Shown here in pieces: positions 36,201 to 45,330 of a DNA stretch of 64,000 nucleotides. The notes under the pieces are model-generated. The model did not search any database. It saw only the letters and a program-made list of their open reading frames with translations, and was not told the DNA's origin. Both the position numbers and the translations under genes were made by a program. Source of the DNA: Sphingomonas kyeonggiensis (lineage in GTDB: Bacteria; Pseudomonadota; Alphaproteobacteria; Sphingomonadales; Sphingomonadaceae); contig NZ_JACHLN010000001.1 in NCBI RefSeq assembly GCF_014204495.1, positions 1,240,001 to 1,304,000 on the forward strand, in the 5' to 3' direction. Position 1 is the stretch's first letter, and the number at the start of each line of letters is the position of its first letter.

Positions 36201-37792
36201 GCGGGTTCTCCTTGATCGGGCAGGGTCAGCGTTGCGGGCGGGGAGGCGCCGGCGGTGCCGAGCTGACGCACCTCGATTCTCGCGCCTCCGGCGATGGCGG
36301 CGGCCCCCAGCGTCATTTCGGGTGCCCGCGTCTCCACGGCCCATCCGATGCCGTCGTTCGGAATCAGGGTTACGCGGTAGCGCTCGCCGCCGGGCTCCGG
36401 AGCCAGGTCGCGCCCGTCCTCCCACTCCCAGTCCGAACGGCTGCGGCGTACCCAGGTCAGGCGTGCTGCACCGTCCGTTAGCCTGTGGGCGACTAGATGA
36501 ACGGGAGGGAGCGGCAGCCAAGAGATGCCGTTGATGACAGCGGAAGCCTGTGCGGCTTCGCCGATGTCTCCCGCACCCTCGGCCAGCAGCCGCACCTCGG
36601 TGCCGATTGCGCCGCGTGGCAGGTCGGCCGTGGCGACCGTTCGGCTGTCGAGCAGCACTAAGCGGTCGCCCTCGACCTGGCTCCCGATCGCATTTTCGGT
36701 GCCACGCCGGCCGCGCCACAGGCCGGAAAGGCGCCATTGTCGTGCATCGAGCCGCTCGGCGCGCCTGAACTGGATCAGTTCGTCGCCCAGCATCGCGAGA
36801 TTCGCTCCCGCGTCGAGCGCCATGTCGTCCGCATGGTCGAGCAGTATTGCGGGATTGGCGAGTTCGACGACGACATGGTTTCGCCGGTCCTCGATCTGCG
36901 GCGCTGCGCGTCCGGGCGGCGTGAGGATCCGGCCGAGCACGGCGATGCCCTGCGTGCCGCCGATTTCCTGCCACGCCGTGCCGCCGTCGATGCTGAGCAG
37001 CACCGCCGCCCGGCGCCATCCCTCGGCCTCGCCGGCGGCGGCGATCGCTATTCTCGGGGTTGTTGCGGGGACGTCGTCGATCGGCGGGAGCTCGAAGGCG
37101 TGCAGGATCGTACGTCCGATGGCCACGTCCTCGGCGCCAAGCGCACGGCCTCCGCTGCCTGGCAGGGGGGCGACTTCGGGGGCCAGGGCCACGCAGTCCA
37201 GGGACACCGACATTCCCTCGAACTTCCAGCCATCGACACGCCAGATGCCCGGCGTGCCCGCGATGCGCACCCGGCTGCCGGGCGGGATGGCAAGTGCTTC
37301 CCAGCCCAGATGCACCGTGCGGCGAGTGCGTTCGGTGTCCGTGCGGAGCAGCGCGGCCTCGGCCAGCGTCCGCGCGGTCCCGGCATCTATCGCGGCGGGC
37401 AGCTCGATTCGCATGTCCCGGCTGGCCGGCCCGGTACCGCCGGCGCGCTGCACGCCGATCTGCCAGTCGCGGGCCGGGTCGTAATGGCTGAGGCTCAGCG
37501 TGCGCGGCACCCGGGTCGCCGATGCGACGCTGCGATTCCCGCGACCATGCCCGCCGACGCCGCTGTCCTCGATCGTGATCGCCTCGCCGGTGCCGCAGTG
37601 CAGCACCGGTCCCTCGCCGAACCAGCCGCCCGCGGCCTGGCCCAGCAGTTCGACTACGCCGGCCAGGCTCGCGCCCTGTGCCGCGAAGCCTGCCAGCGCC
37701 ACGCTCGGATCGGTTCGGTTCAGCGCGCCCAGCGCCACGGCGATGTCGCCGGCCGGCACCGGGGCGGCATCGGCCTCCACTTCGAAGCTGAG
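36197..37792 (-). pseudogene. GTA tail/host-specificity protein, C-terminal fragment
   Basis: About 530 codons match the C-terminal half of the GTA orfg15-type tail protein (baseplate hub region), for example the segment LPAAIDAGTARTLAEAALLR followed by LAIPPGSRVRIAG and GIWRVDGWKFEGMSV. Full-length versions are about 1300 residues with an N-terminal TIM-barrel-like domain, absent here. The homologous frame begins abruptly at about 37792, where it abuts the portal fragment in a different frame. A start codon exists upstream in this frame (37909) but it reads antiphase portal sequence. Confidence 0.8.
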
Positions 37793-37793
37793 C

Positions 37794-38462
37794 GAGCCGG
37801 GTGAACTGGTCGGCCGGCATCGCGCTGCCGTCGCCCGGATCATGGACCAGCGCGCCCGAAGGCCGCGCCGCATTGTCGAGCAGCGCCTTGTTCCAGCGCG
37901 CCGCTTCATTGTGGATCGCGACGGCGCCCGAAGCCGCGCCCAGGCAGCCTAGGCCATAATGATCGTCGATCGGCGAGAAATTGCGCAGGTGGATCACCGC
38001 CGGCCGCCCGCCGCCATCCTCGGCCGCCAGCCGCGCCACCCGCTCGCCCACCTTGTAGCGATAGGCGACCGGCCAGCCCCGCGCATCGGGTTCCACGCTC
38101 ACCCGCTCGGGGCGCAACGCATAGAGCTCGCGCACCGCGCCGCCGTCATCGGCCAGCACCTGGACATAGCCATTGCCGTGCAGCAGCAGCTGCGCCGCCA
38201 GCGTCTCGATCAGCGGCTGGCCGCCGCTGCGCGCGGTCACCAGCGCGAGCAGCGCCGGATCGCTGGCCTTCAGGGCCGCGCTGCCCGCGCCTTCGGCCAC
38301 CAGCTTCACCGCCCGCTGCGCCACCGGATTGTGGCAATAGGCGTCGCGCACCTGCGCCTCGTAGCTGCGCGGCCATTCGCCCATGCTGCCGGCGAAGCTG
38401 CCCGCGCGCGACAAAGCCGGCCGCGCGCCTTCGCGCACGGACTTTCGCCCGAACCATTTCAT
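37794..38462 (-). pseudogene. GTA/HK97-type portal protein, N-terminal fragment
   Basis: About 223 codons match HK97-family portal proteins: MKWFGRKSVREG, AVKLVAEGAGSAAL, LLLHGNGYVQVLADDGG, YALRPERVSVEPD, FSPIDDHYGLG and NAARPSGALVHDPGDGS. Full-length portals are about 390-420 residues. Homology stops at about 37794 (DQFTRL), where the sequence switches to the tail-protein fragment. The frame stays open into the DUF2793 gene, but the middle is out of phase. Confidence 0.82.
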
Positions 38463-38520
38463 GCGTTGCTCCTGAAACTCGCTGCAAATTCTCGCGATGT
38501 GCCCCGGGCGGCAAACTGAT

Positions 38521-38593
38521 CCCCGGCGAAAGCCGGGGCCCAGGGTTTCCTGGCCGTATCGCTCGTGACCCTGGGCCCCGGCTTTCGCCGGGG
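38521..38593. repeat. Dispersed palindromic repeat, family A, copy 1
   Basis: CCCCGGCGAAAGCCGGGG at 38521-38538 is mirrored by CCCCGGCTTTCGCCGGGG at 38576-38593, with CCAGG...CCTGG between them. Each arm is itself a small hairpin. A near-identical element lies at 40973-41044. Confidence 0.85.
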
Positions 38594-38652
38594 AACGACA
38601 AGGTGGCGTAGGCTGCGCCCATTCCTCTCCCGGAGGAGGAACAGCTATGTTC

Positions 38653-38964
38653 TCAACCCCCGCATCTGCCACCCGCCGCCAGCTCGCCGGCAGTCAGCTT
38701 CCCGTCGCGGTCGCAATCCCGCGTCCAGTATCCCGCCGCCAGCCCGGCGCGCGCCGCCTCGATCGTCGGCCCGCTCCCCGGCATCGCGGCCGAGACCATC
38801 GCGGCAACCTCCGCCCGGTCCAGCCCGCCATCGCGGTCCGCATCGAAGCGCGCCACCAGCGCCGCGCTTCCCACATCCAGCGCGGCCCGCCCGATCGCGC
38901 ACCCGCACAGCATCAGCATTCCGGCAAGTGCACCTGCCCGCCGGGCCCGGATCGGTCCCGTCAT
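38653..38964 (-). CDS. EF-hand domain putative lipoprotein
   Basis: The 103-residue protein has an N-terminal signal with a possible lipobox (GMLMLCGC) and two EF-hand-like loops, DADRDGGLDRAEV and DCDRDGKLTAGEL, which could bind calcium. It lies between the large terminase and the portal remnant of the GTA cluster and is read in the same direction. GGGAG precedes the ATG at 38964. Whether it belongs to the GTA or is a later insertion is unclear. Confidence 0.75.
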   Translation of the reverse strand: MTGPIRARRAGALAGMLMLCGCAIGRAALDVGSAALVARFDADRDGGLDRAEVAAMVSAAMPGSGPTIEAARAGLAAGYWTRDCDRDGKLTAGELAAGGRCGG

Positions 38965-38986
38965 TTGTTTTCTCCCACTTGAAACT

Positions 38987-39007
38987 CCCCTCCCTTCCAG
39001 GGAGGGG
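38987..39007. repeat. Dispersed palindromic repeat, family B, copy 1
   Basis: A 21-nt palindrome CCCCTCCC-TTCCA-GGGAGGGG type element sits just after the large-terminase stop. An identical 21-nt element lies at 44705-44725. Confidence 0.75.
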
Positions 39008-39011
39008 GAAC

Positions 39012-40316
39012 TCACAAAACCCGGATCGCCGCCTTGCCCCTGCGCCCGAGCATCAGCTCGTGCAGCGCCCAGACCAGCGCGTCCGCGCGGTCCGGCGATC
39101 GGCCGGGGCCTTCATAGCCGCCGCCCATCACCAGCCCGCACAATTCGTCCTCCAGCGCCGGGAAGGCGCCGGCATGCAGCACCTTGCCGCCTTCATAGAG
39201 CAGGCTCACCGGCTCGGCGCGTGCCGCCTTGCCCTGGCTGGCATGCACCAGGGTCACCGGCAGGTTGCTGTCGGCGCCGAGCAGCACGGCCTTCACCATC
39301 GCGCCGCCCTGGTTCTTCTCCGCCACCACCCGGTCGGCATCGTGCCGTGCGGCACAGGCCGCCACCGCATGCGCCCAGCGCTCGGGCGACACCCCGTGCA
39401 CGCTGGCATCCTCGAGCACATAGGCCTTGCCGTCGCGCCCCAGCGCCGCCGCCACGATCCCGCAGCTGTCGCCGCCGATCCCCGCCGGCGGGTCGACGCC
39501 GATGATCCGGCGCGCCAGCTCGGGCAGTTCGCCCGCCCGGCAGGCATCGAGCAGGTCGCGCGTCCACAGCGCGCCTTCCACCTGGTCGAGCATCTCGCCG
39601 TCCAGCTCCTGCCGGCCGAGCCTGCTGCCCGCATATTGCGCGGTCATCGCCTCGACGAAGCTCGCCGGCAGCCAGGGATTGTCGCGGGTCTTGCCCAGGG
39701 TCTCGTGCACGCCGGGCAGTGCCATCACCATCCGCATCAGCTTGCCCGGGCGCGGGGTGGTGGTCACCACGGTCTGCGGCATCTCCCCCACCCGCAGCGT
39801 CATCGCCAGATTGTCCCAGGCCGCCTGGCCGCCGCGCCCCCATTTGGCGAGCTCGTCGCACCAGGCGAAATGATGTTCGGGCCCGCGCAGCCCGTCCGGC
39901 GCCGCCGCCGAATAGACCTGGGCCTGTGCGCCATTGGGGAAGCGCAGCGTGCCGGTGGTCCGGTGCCACACCAGTTCCTCGTCCACCCGGGCGGCGGCAA
40001 GCAGCCCGCCTTCGCCTTCCACCATCACCCGCTGCACATCGGCTTCATTGGCGCCGACCAGTGCGATACGCGCCTCGGGATGCGCGCGTGCGCGAGCGAG
40101 CACCCATTCGGCGCCCGCGCGCGTCTTGCCGAAGCCGCGTCCGGCGCGGATCAGCCAGATCCGCCAGTCGCCTTCGGGCTCGGCCTGCCCACGATGCGCC
40201 CATTGCCACCAGCGCTCGCCATATTCGCGCTTCTGCGGCGTGCTCAGCGCGCGGATCGCGTCGGCCCGCTTGTCGGGCGGATAGGTGAGCAGCCGCTCGA
40301 AGGCGTCATTGGCCAT
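39012..40316 (-). CDS. Large terminase subunit (GTA type)
   Basis: The 434-residue protein has an ATPase domain with Walker A RAGRGFGKTRAGAEW and Walker B-type HHFAWCDELAKW, and a C-terminal RNase H-like nuclease with IIGVDPPAG and an acidic end (RSPDRADALVWAL). It packages DNA into phage or GTA heads. The ATG at 40316 overlaps the small-subunit gene by 11 nt. It appears intact, although the capsid genes it would serve are missing downstream. Confidence 0.92.
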   Translation of the reverse strand: MANDAFERLLTYPPDKRADAIRALSTPQKREYGERWWQWAHRGQAEPEGDWRIWLIRAGRGFGKTRAGAEWVLARARAHPEARIALVGANEADVQRVMVEGEGGLLAAARVDEELVWHRTTGTLRFPNGAQAQVYSAAAPDGLRGPEHHFAWCDELAKWGRGGQAAWDNLAMTLRVGEMPQTVVTTTPRPGKLMRMVMALPGVHETLGKTRDNPWLPASFVEAMTAQYAGSRLGRQELDGEMLDQVEGALWTRDLLDACRAGELPELARRIIGVDPPAGIGGDSCGIVAAALGRDGKAYVLEDASVHGVSPERWAHAVAACAARHDADRVVAEKNQGGAMVKAVLLGADSNLPVTLVHASQGKAARAEPVSLLYEGGKVLHAGAFPALEDELCGLVMGGGYEGPGRSPDRADALVWALHELMLGRRGKAAIRVL

Positions 40317-40773
40317 CCTGCTTCTCCGCCTGTTCCGCGGCTTCGCGGGCCCGGGCGCGATCGATCGCGTCGAGCTTCCGCATGATCGCCGCATCGGTAT
40401 CCTCGGGCCGTGCCCGCTTGAGCCGCGGGCCACCCTTCCATTTGCCCTGCAGGCTGTTGCGGTGCAGGCCGAGCAGGCGGATCGCCTCCTGCACATCGAT
40501 CTCGCGCCCGTCCGCGCAAGCGATCGTCCTGCCGCCGCCGGCCAGGATATGGCCGAGCAGCTCGGTCTCCAGCATGTCATAGCCAAGCGCCAGCGCCTTG
40601 CGCCATTCCTCGGCGAATTCCTCGTCCTTGCGCCGCAAATGATAGACGCTCGGCGGCGTCACCCCGGCGACATCGGCCGAGGCGCGGACATTGGCGGTGC
40701 CCGCCAGGTGATCGAGGAATGCTTCGCGCTTGGTCTTGGACCAGCGCACCCAGTGCCGTCGCTTCTTCTCCAC
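40306..40773 (-). CDS. Small terminase subunit-like protein (GTA orfg1 type)
   Basis: The 155-residue protein has an N-terminal helix-turn-helix segment (KREAFLDHLAGTANVRASAD, then VAGVTPPSVYHLRRKDEEFA) and a helical remainder ending AREAAEQAEKQDGQ. Position directly before the large terminase supports a small terminase role in DNA recognition. I use the GTG at 40773 because GGGAGAAG precedes it; a longer in-frame start at 40833 is possible. Confidence 0.78.
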   Translation of the reverse strand: MEKKRRHWVRWSKTKREAFLDHLAGTANVRASADVAGVTPPSVYHLRRKDEEFAEEWRKALALGYDMLETELLGHILAGGGRTIACADGREIDVQEAIRLLGLHRNSLQGKWKGGPRLKRARPEDTDAAIMRKLDAIDRARAREAAEQAEKQDGQ

Positions 40774-40972
40774 GGCGCTTCTCCCGAAAAAGAAAAGGGC
40801 CGGATGGCGTTGCCGCCCCGGCCCGACTCGCAATTCTTCAGCGTTCCTGATTTGTGCCAGATCAGCGTGACGATGTCAAGAGAAAAGTGCCTATATGGTT
40901 CGTTGGGGCGTGCGATTTCCGGTTCGTGGGAGGGGAAGGGGAGGATTCAAAGGTGCGGTTGGCCCACCAGTT

Positions 40973-41044
40973 CCCCGGCGAAAGCCGGGGCCCAGGGCTT
41001 CTCTGCCGGATCGCTCGTGACCCTGGCCCCGGCTTTCGCCGGGG
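40973..41044. repeat. Dispersed palindromic repeat, family A, copy 2
   Basis: The same element as at 38521-38593: outer arms CCCCGGCGAAAGCCGGGG and CCCCGGCTTTCGCCGGGG flank a variable centre, with one base fewer in the right inner arm. It lies 31 nt from the DUF1134 gene stop and could affect transcript ends. Confidence 0.85.
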
Positions 41045-41075
41045 AACCGAAGGAGCTGAATCTTGAGACGCAGCC

Positions 41076-41843
41076 TCAGAAGGGCAGCCAGCGCGCCTTT
41101 TCGCTGAACTTCATATAGCCGGCGTTGACGCCCAGCCGCCAGCCGACGCCCAGGCGCACCGGGATCAGCACCACGTCGCCGCGGCGCATATAGGAGGCGG
41201 AGAGGCCGCCGACGAAATAGGCGCGGCCCTCGCCCTGGGGGAAGCGCTTGTAGAGGTCCTGGGTGTCGTAGAGGTTGTAGACCAGCACGAACACCTTGTT
41301 GGCGTCGCCGCCCAGGTCGAAGCCGATCGACGGGCCGGTCCAATAGACTTTCCGCTGGCCCTCGACCTTGTGGAACAGCATGCCCGAACCATATCGCAGG
41401 CCGACGCCGATCGCGCCCGAGGCTTCGCTGCCGGCGATATAGCCGTTGGGCTGGCCCTGGTCCTTGAGGATGTCCTCGATCAGCTTGGCCAGGCCCGATG
41501 CGCCCTTGCCGAACACGCCCTCGGCGGCGCCGACGAGCTCGTCCTGCTGGTAGGTGGTGGCCTGGTCGCGCGAGGTGCCGCCCTGCTGGGCGGAGGGGGC
41601 GGGCTGCTGCTGGCCGGCCGGGCCCTGCTGCTGGGGATAGGGATCCTGCGGCGGCGGGGCGGGGACGTCCTGCTGCTGCGCCGGCCGGTTGTACGGGTCC
41701 TGCGCGGGTGGGGGCGTGTTTATGTCCGAATCGATCGCGGTGTTGGGATCGATCGTGGTCATCTGCTGCTGGGCGGCGGCGGGCATGGCCGTCATCGCGA
41801 ATGCGGCCGTCGCAGCCATCAACACCAGTGCACGAACGTTCAT
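41076..41843 (-). CDS. DUF1134 domain-containing exported protein
   Basis: The 255-residue protein has a signal peptide (MNVRALVLMAATAAFAMTAM, cut after AAA), a Gln/Pro-rich linker (about 25-90), and a DUF1134 domain (GASGLAKLIEDILKDQGQPN; GSGMLFHKVEGQRKVYWTGP; FVGGLSASYMRRGDVVLIPV). Function unknown, probably periplasmic. A start at 41864, seven codons earlier, is equally possible. Confidence 0.87.
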   Translation of the reverse strand: MNVRALVLMAATAAFAMTAMPAAAQQQMTTIDPNTAIDSDINTPPPAQDPYNRPAQQQDVPAPPPQDPYPQQQGPAGQQQPAPSAQQGGTSRDQATTYQQDELVGAAEGVFGKGASGLAKLIEDILKDQGQPNGYIAGSEASGAIGVGLRYGSGMLFHKVEGQRKVYWTGPSIGFDLGGDANKVFVLVYNLYDTQDLYKRFPQGEGRAYFVGGLSASYMRRGDVVLIPVRLGVGWRLGVNAGYMKFSEKARWLPF

Positions 41844-41998
41844 CGCGGAATTACCCCAGCTCATCAGATTGGCCCTTTTGTAGGGGGCGGGGCTGTCGCG
41901 GCAATGAACGAGCGGCAAATTGAGTCGATTTCACGTCAAGCTGGGCGTTGATTGCTGCGAAACCCGTCGCTATAGGCCCTGCCTTCGAGCCGTTATCC

Positions 41999-42088
41999 GG
42001 AGACGTGGGTGAGTGGCTGAAACCAACGCTTTGCTAAAGCGTCATACGGGAAACCGTATCGAGGGTTCGAATCCCTCCGTCTCCGCCA
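41999..42088 (+). tRNA. tRNA-Ser (anticodon GCT)
   Basis: The 90-nt gene has acceptor GGAGACG paired with CGTCTCC, an anticodon loop TTGCTAA between CGCT/AGCG stem bases, a long variable arm typical of serine tRNAs, and T arm GTTCGAATC. CCA is encoded at 42086-42088. Confidence 0.96.
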
Positions 42089-42192
42089 CCCTGGTAATGC
42101 GCTGATATTACTTATATTTCTAATGTGACCCCGGCCCAGCCGGCCCGATTCGCAGGTCTTGGCAGCCGCCGCCAAAGCGCTTAGGCAGGGAT

Positions 42193-42990
42193 ATGCCCAG
42201 CTGGCAGCCCAAAGCGTCGATCCCGCGCACAGAGAAAAAATCCCGCACCCGCAAGCCGCGGCCCCGGTCGCTGCGCCTGCACGGCACCGTTGCGCGCACT
42301 CTCGGCATCCGGATCGTCTCCGGCCAGATCACGCCGGGCGAGATCCTCGAGGGCGAGATCGCCGCGAGCGAGCAGTTCAAGGTCTCCCGCACCGCCTATC
42401 GCGAGGCGATCCGCATTCTCGCGGCGAAGGGGCTGGTGCACTCCCGTCCCAAGATCGGCACCCAGGTCAGCCCGCGCCGCGAATGGCATCTGCTCGATCC
42501 CGATGTGCTCAGCTGGATCTTCGCCGGCGAGCCCGATGATTCGCTGATCGAGAGCCTGTTCGAGCTGCGCCGAATCGTCGAGCCCGACGCTGCCCGCCTC
42601 GCCGCGCTGCGCCGCACGCCCGAGCAACTCGCCCGCATGCAGGAAGGGTTGGCGGGGGTCGGCAGGCATGGATTCGATTCGGAGGAGGGGCGATGCTGCG
42701 ATGAGGCCTTTCATTCGGCATTACTTGAGGCTTCCGGCAATGATTTCATCATGTCGCTCACCAGCGGCGTCGCTGCCGCGATCGAGCTGACCACGGCGTT
42801 CAAGCAGCAGCACCTTCCCGCCCCGCACGACGCGCTTCCCGTCCACCTCGCGGTGCTCGAGGCGATCGAGGCGCAGGACGCCGACCGGGCGCATGACGCG
42901 ATGGCGCGGCTGGTCGAGCGCGGCTTCCAGGACACGATGGAAGCGCGCGATCCCGCCAACAACGCCGTCGGCCGTCGCCGCGCCTGCTGA
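42193..42990 (+). CDS. FadR/GntR-family regulator with FCD domain
   Basis: The 265-residue protein has a GntR winged helix (residues about 30-95: RTLGIRIVSGQITPGEILEG, FKVSRTAYREAIRILAAKGL) and a C-terminal FCD ligand domain (FELRRIVEPDAARLAALR; CDEAFHSALLEASGN; HLAVLEAIEAQDADRA) with His residues for metal binding. Such regulators often control sugar-acid catabolism. It lies 132 nt upstream of a ketoglutarate semialdehyde dehydrogenase gene, its likely target. Confidence 0.9.
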   Translation: MPSWQPKASIPRTEKKSRTRKPRPRSLRLHGTVARTLGIRIVSGQITPGEILEGEIAASEQFKVSRTAYREAIRILAAKGLVHSRPKIGTQVSPRREWHLLDPDVLSWIFAGEPDDSLIESLFELRRIVEPDAARLAALRRTPEQLARMQEGLAGVGRHGFDSEEGRCCDEAFHSALLEASGNDFIMSLTSGVAAAIELTTAFKQQHLPAPHDALPVHLAVLEAIEAQDADRAHDAMARLVERGFQDTMEARDPANNAVGRRRAC

Positions 42991-43083
42991 TACGCGACAG
43001 CTTTTCTATCGCCCGCCGCAACAACCGTGCTGACAAGCGCATTTGCATTTTGCCATAGCGCTGCCTAAGTCCCGCGCGAGCGA

Positions 43084-43097
43084 TGTTACCGCTAACT
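43084..43097. promoter_or_regulatory. Candidate operator upstream of the aldehyde dehydrogenase gene
   Basis: TGTTACCGCTAACT is a near-palindrome (GTTA-N-CG-N-TAAC) 25 nt before the start at 43123. It resembles the TGNTANCGNTNNCA motif of LacI-family sugar regulators and a similar site before bglX (49326-49339). Confidence 0.35.
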
Positions 43098-43122
43098 TAA
43101 TTCGAAAGACAGGAGAGCAGGC

Positions 43123-44694
43123 ATGGCGCTGACCGGCGATTTGTTCATTGCATCGAAGCGCGTTCACCGTGACGGACCGGGCTTCCAGGCCGTAGCCGCG
43201 TCGACCGGCGCGCCGCTGGAGCCGAGCTTCAGCGTGGCGACCAAGGAAGACGTCGAAGCCGCGACCGCCGCCGCCGAGGCTGCCTTCCCGATCTATTCCA
43301 ACCTGCCGCGCGAGAAGCGCGCCGAGTTCCTCGAGGCGATCGCCGAAGAGATCGACGCGCTGGGCGAGACGCTCACCGAGCGCGCGATGCAGGAAAGCGG
43401 CCTGCCGCACGCCCGTCTCACCGGCGAGCGCGGCCGTACCTCGGGGCAGCTGCGCCTGTTCGCCAAGGAACTGCGCCTGGGCGAATATCTGCGCGCGCGC
43501 ATCGATCACGCCATCCCCGATCGCCAGCCCGCCCCCAAGCCGGACCTGCGCCTGCGCATGATCCCGGTCGGCCCGGTTGTCGTCTTCGGCGCCTCCAACT
43601 TCCCGCTCGCTTTCTCGGTTGCCGGCGGTGACACCGCCTCGGCGCTCGCCGCGGGCTGCCCGGTGATCGTGAAGGGCCATTCGGCCCACCCCGGCACCTC
43701 GGAGCTGGTCGCCGGTGCGATCGAGCGCGCGGTTGCCCGGACCGGCATGCCCGCTGGCGTGTTCTCGCTGATCAACGGCGCGGGCAACGAAGTCGGCTCG
43801 GCGCTGGTCAGCCACCCGGTGGTCAAGGCAGTGGGCTTCACCGGCTCGCGCGGCGGCGGAACGGCGCTGATGAAGCTTGCCGCGAGCCGTCCGGTGCCGA
43901 TCCCGGTCTATGCGGAGATGAGCAGCATCAACCCGGTCTTCCTGCTCCCCGCCGCGCTCGAGTCGCGCGCCGAGGCACTGGGCAAGGCCTATATCGGCAG
44001 CCTGACCATGGGTGCCGGCCAGTTCTGCACCAACCCGGGCCTGGTGCTCGCGCTGGAAAGCCCGGCGCTCGACCGCTTCCTCGCCGCTGCGACCGAAGCG
44101 GTGTCGGGTGCGGCAGCACAGACCATGCTCACCCCGGGCATCCTCAAGGCCTATGAGCAGGGCGTTGCCCGCTGGGCCGCCGCACCGGGGCTGAACCAGG
44201 TCGCGCAGGGCCAGGAAGGCTCGGCAAGCTGCGGCCGCGCCGCGCTGTTCACGATGACCGGCGCGGACTTCATCGCCGATCCGAGCCATGCCGAGGAAGT
44301 CTTCGGCGCCGCTTCGCTGCTGGTGCGCTGCGCCACGATCGAGGAGCTACTCAAGGTCGTGTCGCTGCTCGAAGGCCAGCTCACCGCGACGCTGCACCTC
44401 GACGATGCCGATACCGAAGTGGCGGCCCAGCTGCTGCCGCTGCTCGAGCGGCTCGCCGGGCGCATCCTCGCCAATGGCTGGCCGACCGGCGTCGAAGTGA
44501 CCGACGCGCAGGTCCATGGCGGCCCGTTCCCGTCGACCGCGGATGGCCGCAGCACTTCGGTCGGCACGCTGGCGATCGACCGCTTCCTGCGCCCGGTCGC
44601 CTATCAGGACCTGCCGGCGGCGCTGCTGCCCGCGGACCTGCGCGACGGCGATGCGGGCATCCCGCGCCGCATCGACGGCAAGCCGACGCTGTAA
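43123..44694 (+). CDS. 2,5-dioxovalerate (alpha-ketoglutarate semialdehyde) dehydrogenase
   Basis: The 523-residue NAD(P)-dependent aldehyde dehydrogenase shows VVVFGASNFPLAFSVAGGDT, the cofactor segment FTGSRGGGTALM, and active-site Cys in TMGAGQFCTNPG, with a catalytic Glu in PVYAEMSSINP. The N-terminus (GDLFIASKRV) and SNFPLAFS motif match the ketoglutarate semialdehyde dehydrogenase subgroup, which forms 2-oxoglutarate at the end of oxidative pentose and aldarate pathways. AGGAGAG precedes the ATG. The FCD regulator upstream is consistent. Confidence 0.9.
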   Translation: MALTGDLFIASKRVHRDGPGFQAVAASTGAPLEPSFSVATKEDVEAATAAAEAAFPIYSNLPREKRAEFLEAIAEEIDALGETLTERAMQESGLPHARLTGERGRTSGQLRLFAKELRLGEYLRARIDHAIPDRQPAPKPDLRLRMIPVGPVVVFGASNFPLAFSVAGGDTASALAAGCPVIVKGHSAHPGTSELVAGAIERAVARTGMPAGVFSLINGAGNEVGSALVSHPVVKAVGFTGSRGGGTALMKLAASRPVPIPVYAEMSSINPVFLLPAALESRAEALGKAYIGSLTMGAGQFCTNPGLVLALESPALDRFLAAATEAVSGAAAQTMLTPGILKAYEQGVARWAAAPGLNQVAQGQEGSASCGRAALFTMTGADFIADPSHAEEVFGAASLLVRCATIEELLKVVSLLEGQLTATLHLDDADTEVAAQLLPLLERLAGRILANGWPTGVEVTDAQVHGGPFPSTADGRSTSVGTLAIDRFLRPVAYQDLPAALLPADLRDGDAGIPRRIDGKPTL

Positions 44695-44704
44695 GGGTCC
44701 ACTT

Positions 44705-44725
44705 CCCCTCCCTTCCAGGGAGGGG
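44705..44725. repeat. Dispersed palindromic repeat, family B, copy 2
   Basis: Identical to the 21-nt palindrome at 38987-39007. It is 11 nt past the dehydrogenase stop and could act as a terminator or stabilise the mRNA end, but no T-run follows. Confidence 0.7.
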
Positions 44726-44828
44726 AGTATGGGTTGTTCGTCCCACCCGCGGGACGTTCGGCCCGGAGCGGGTGCATGTCCGCTCACCGGATGCTAGCAT
44801 GGAGACCTTCCCGCAACGGAGGATCTCC

Positions 44829-45254
44829 ATGCGTTTCCTGCTTATCGCCACCGCTCTCAGCTTCGCCGCCCTGCCTGCGCACGCGCAGGAAAAGGACGAG
44901 GCGGGCGCCCGCGCCGCGGTGAACCATTATCTCGCCGGCCACGCGACCGGCAGCGCGGCCGAGTTCTCCGCCGCCTTCCACCCCAAGGCGATGCTCTACT
45001 GGAACCGCGACGGCGCCTTTGCCGAGCGGACCAGCGCCGAGTACATCGCCGGCGCACCCGGCAAGCCTGCCGCGGATGAAGCGCAGCGCAAGCGCTCGAT
45101 CGAGAGCCTCGACGTCACCGGCAATGTCGGCATGGCCAAGGTCGTGCTCGATTATCCGAGCGTTCGCTTCGTCGATTATCTTTCGCTGGTGAAGGCCGAT
45201 GGCGAGTGGCGGATCGTCAACAAGATCTTCCAGGCCGAACGCAAGGCGAACTAG
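44829..45254 (+). CDS. Secreted NTF2-like (putative lumazine-binding) protein
   Basis: The 141-residue protein has a signal peptide (MRFLLIATALSFAALPAHAQ) and an NTF2-like fold with AAVNHYLAGHATGSAAEFSA, FHPKAMLYWNRDG and YLSLVKADGEWRIVNKIFQA. The pattern matches the putative lumazine-binding/SnoaL-like subgroup. Function unknown. ACGGAGGA lies upstream of the ATG. Confidence 0.82.
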   Translation: MRFLLIATALSFAALPAHAQEKDEAGARAAVNHYLAGHATGSAAEFSAAFHPKAMLYWNRDGAFAERTSAEYIAGAPGKPAADEAQRKRSIESLDVTGNVGMAKVVLDYPSVRFVDYLSLVKADGEWRIVNKIFQAERKAN

Positions 45255-45330
45255 GGCGTGAACCCACAAATGGCCGCTTCTGGCGAGAGTGGCTGAACGG
45301 CTGACATTGGGTGGATTGCGGTCGTTGACC

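Noticed and set aside
35700..40833. Active prophage
   Set aside because: No integrase, repressor, lysis or replication genes; gene types and order match a GTA-type cluster and the structural core is deleted.
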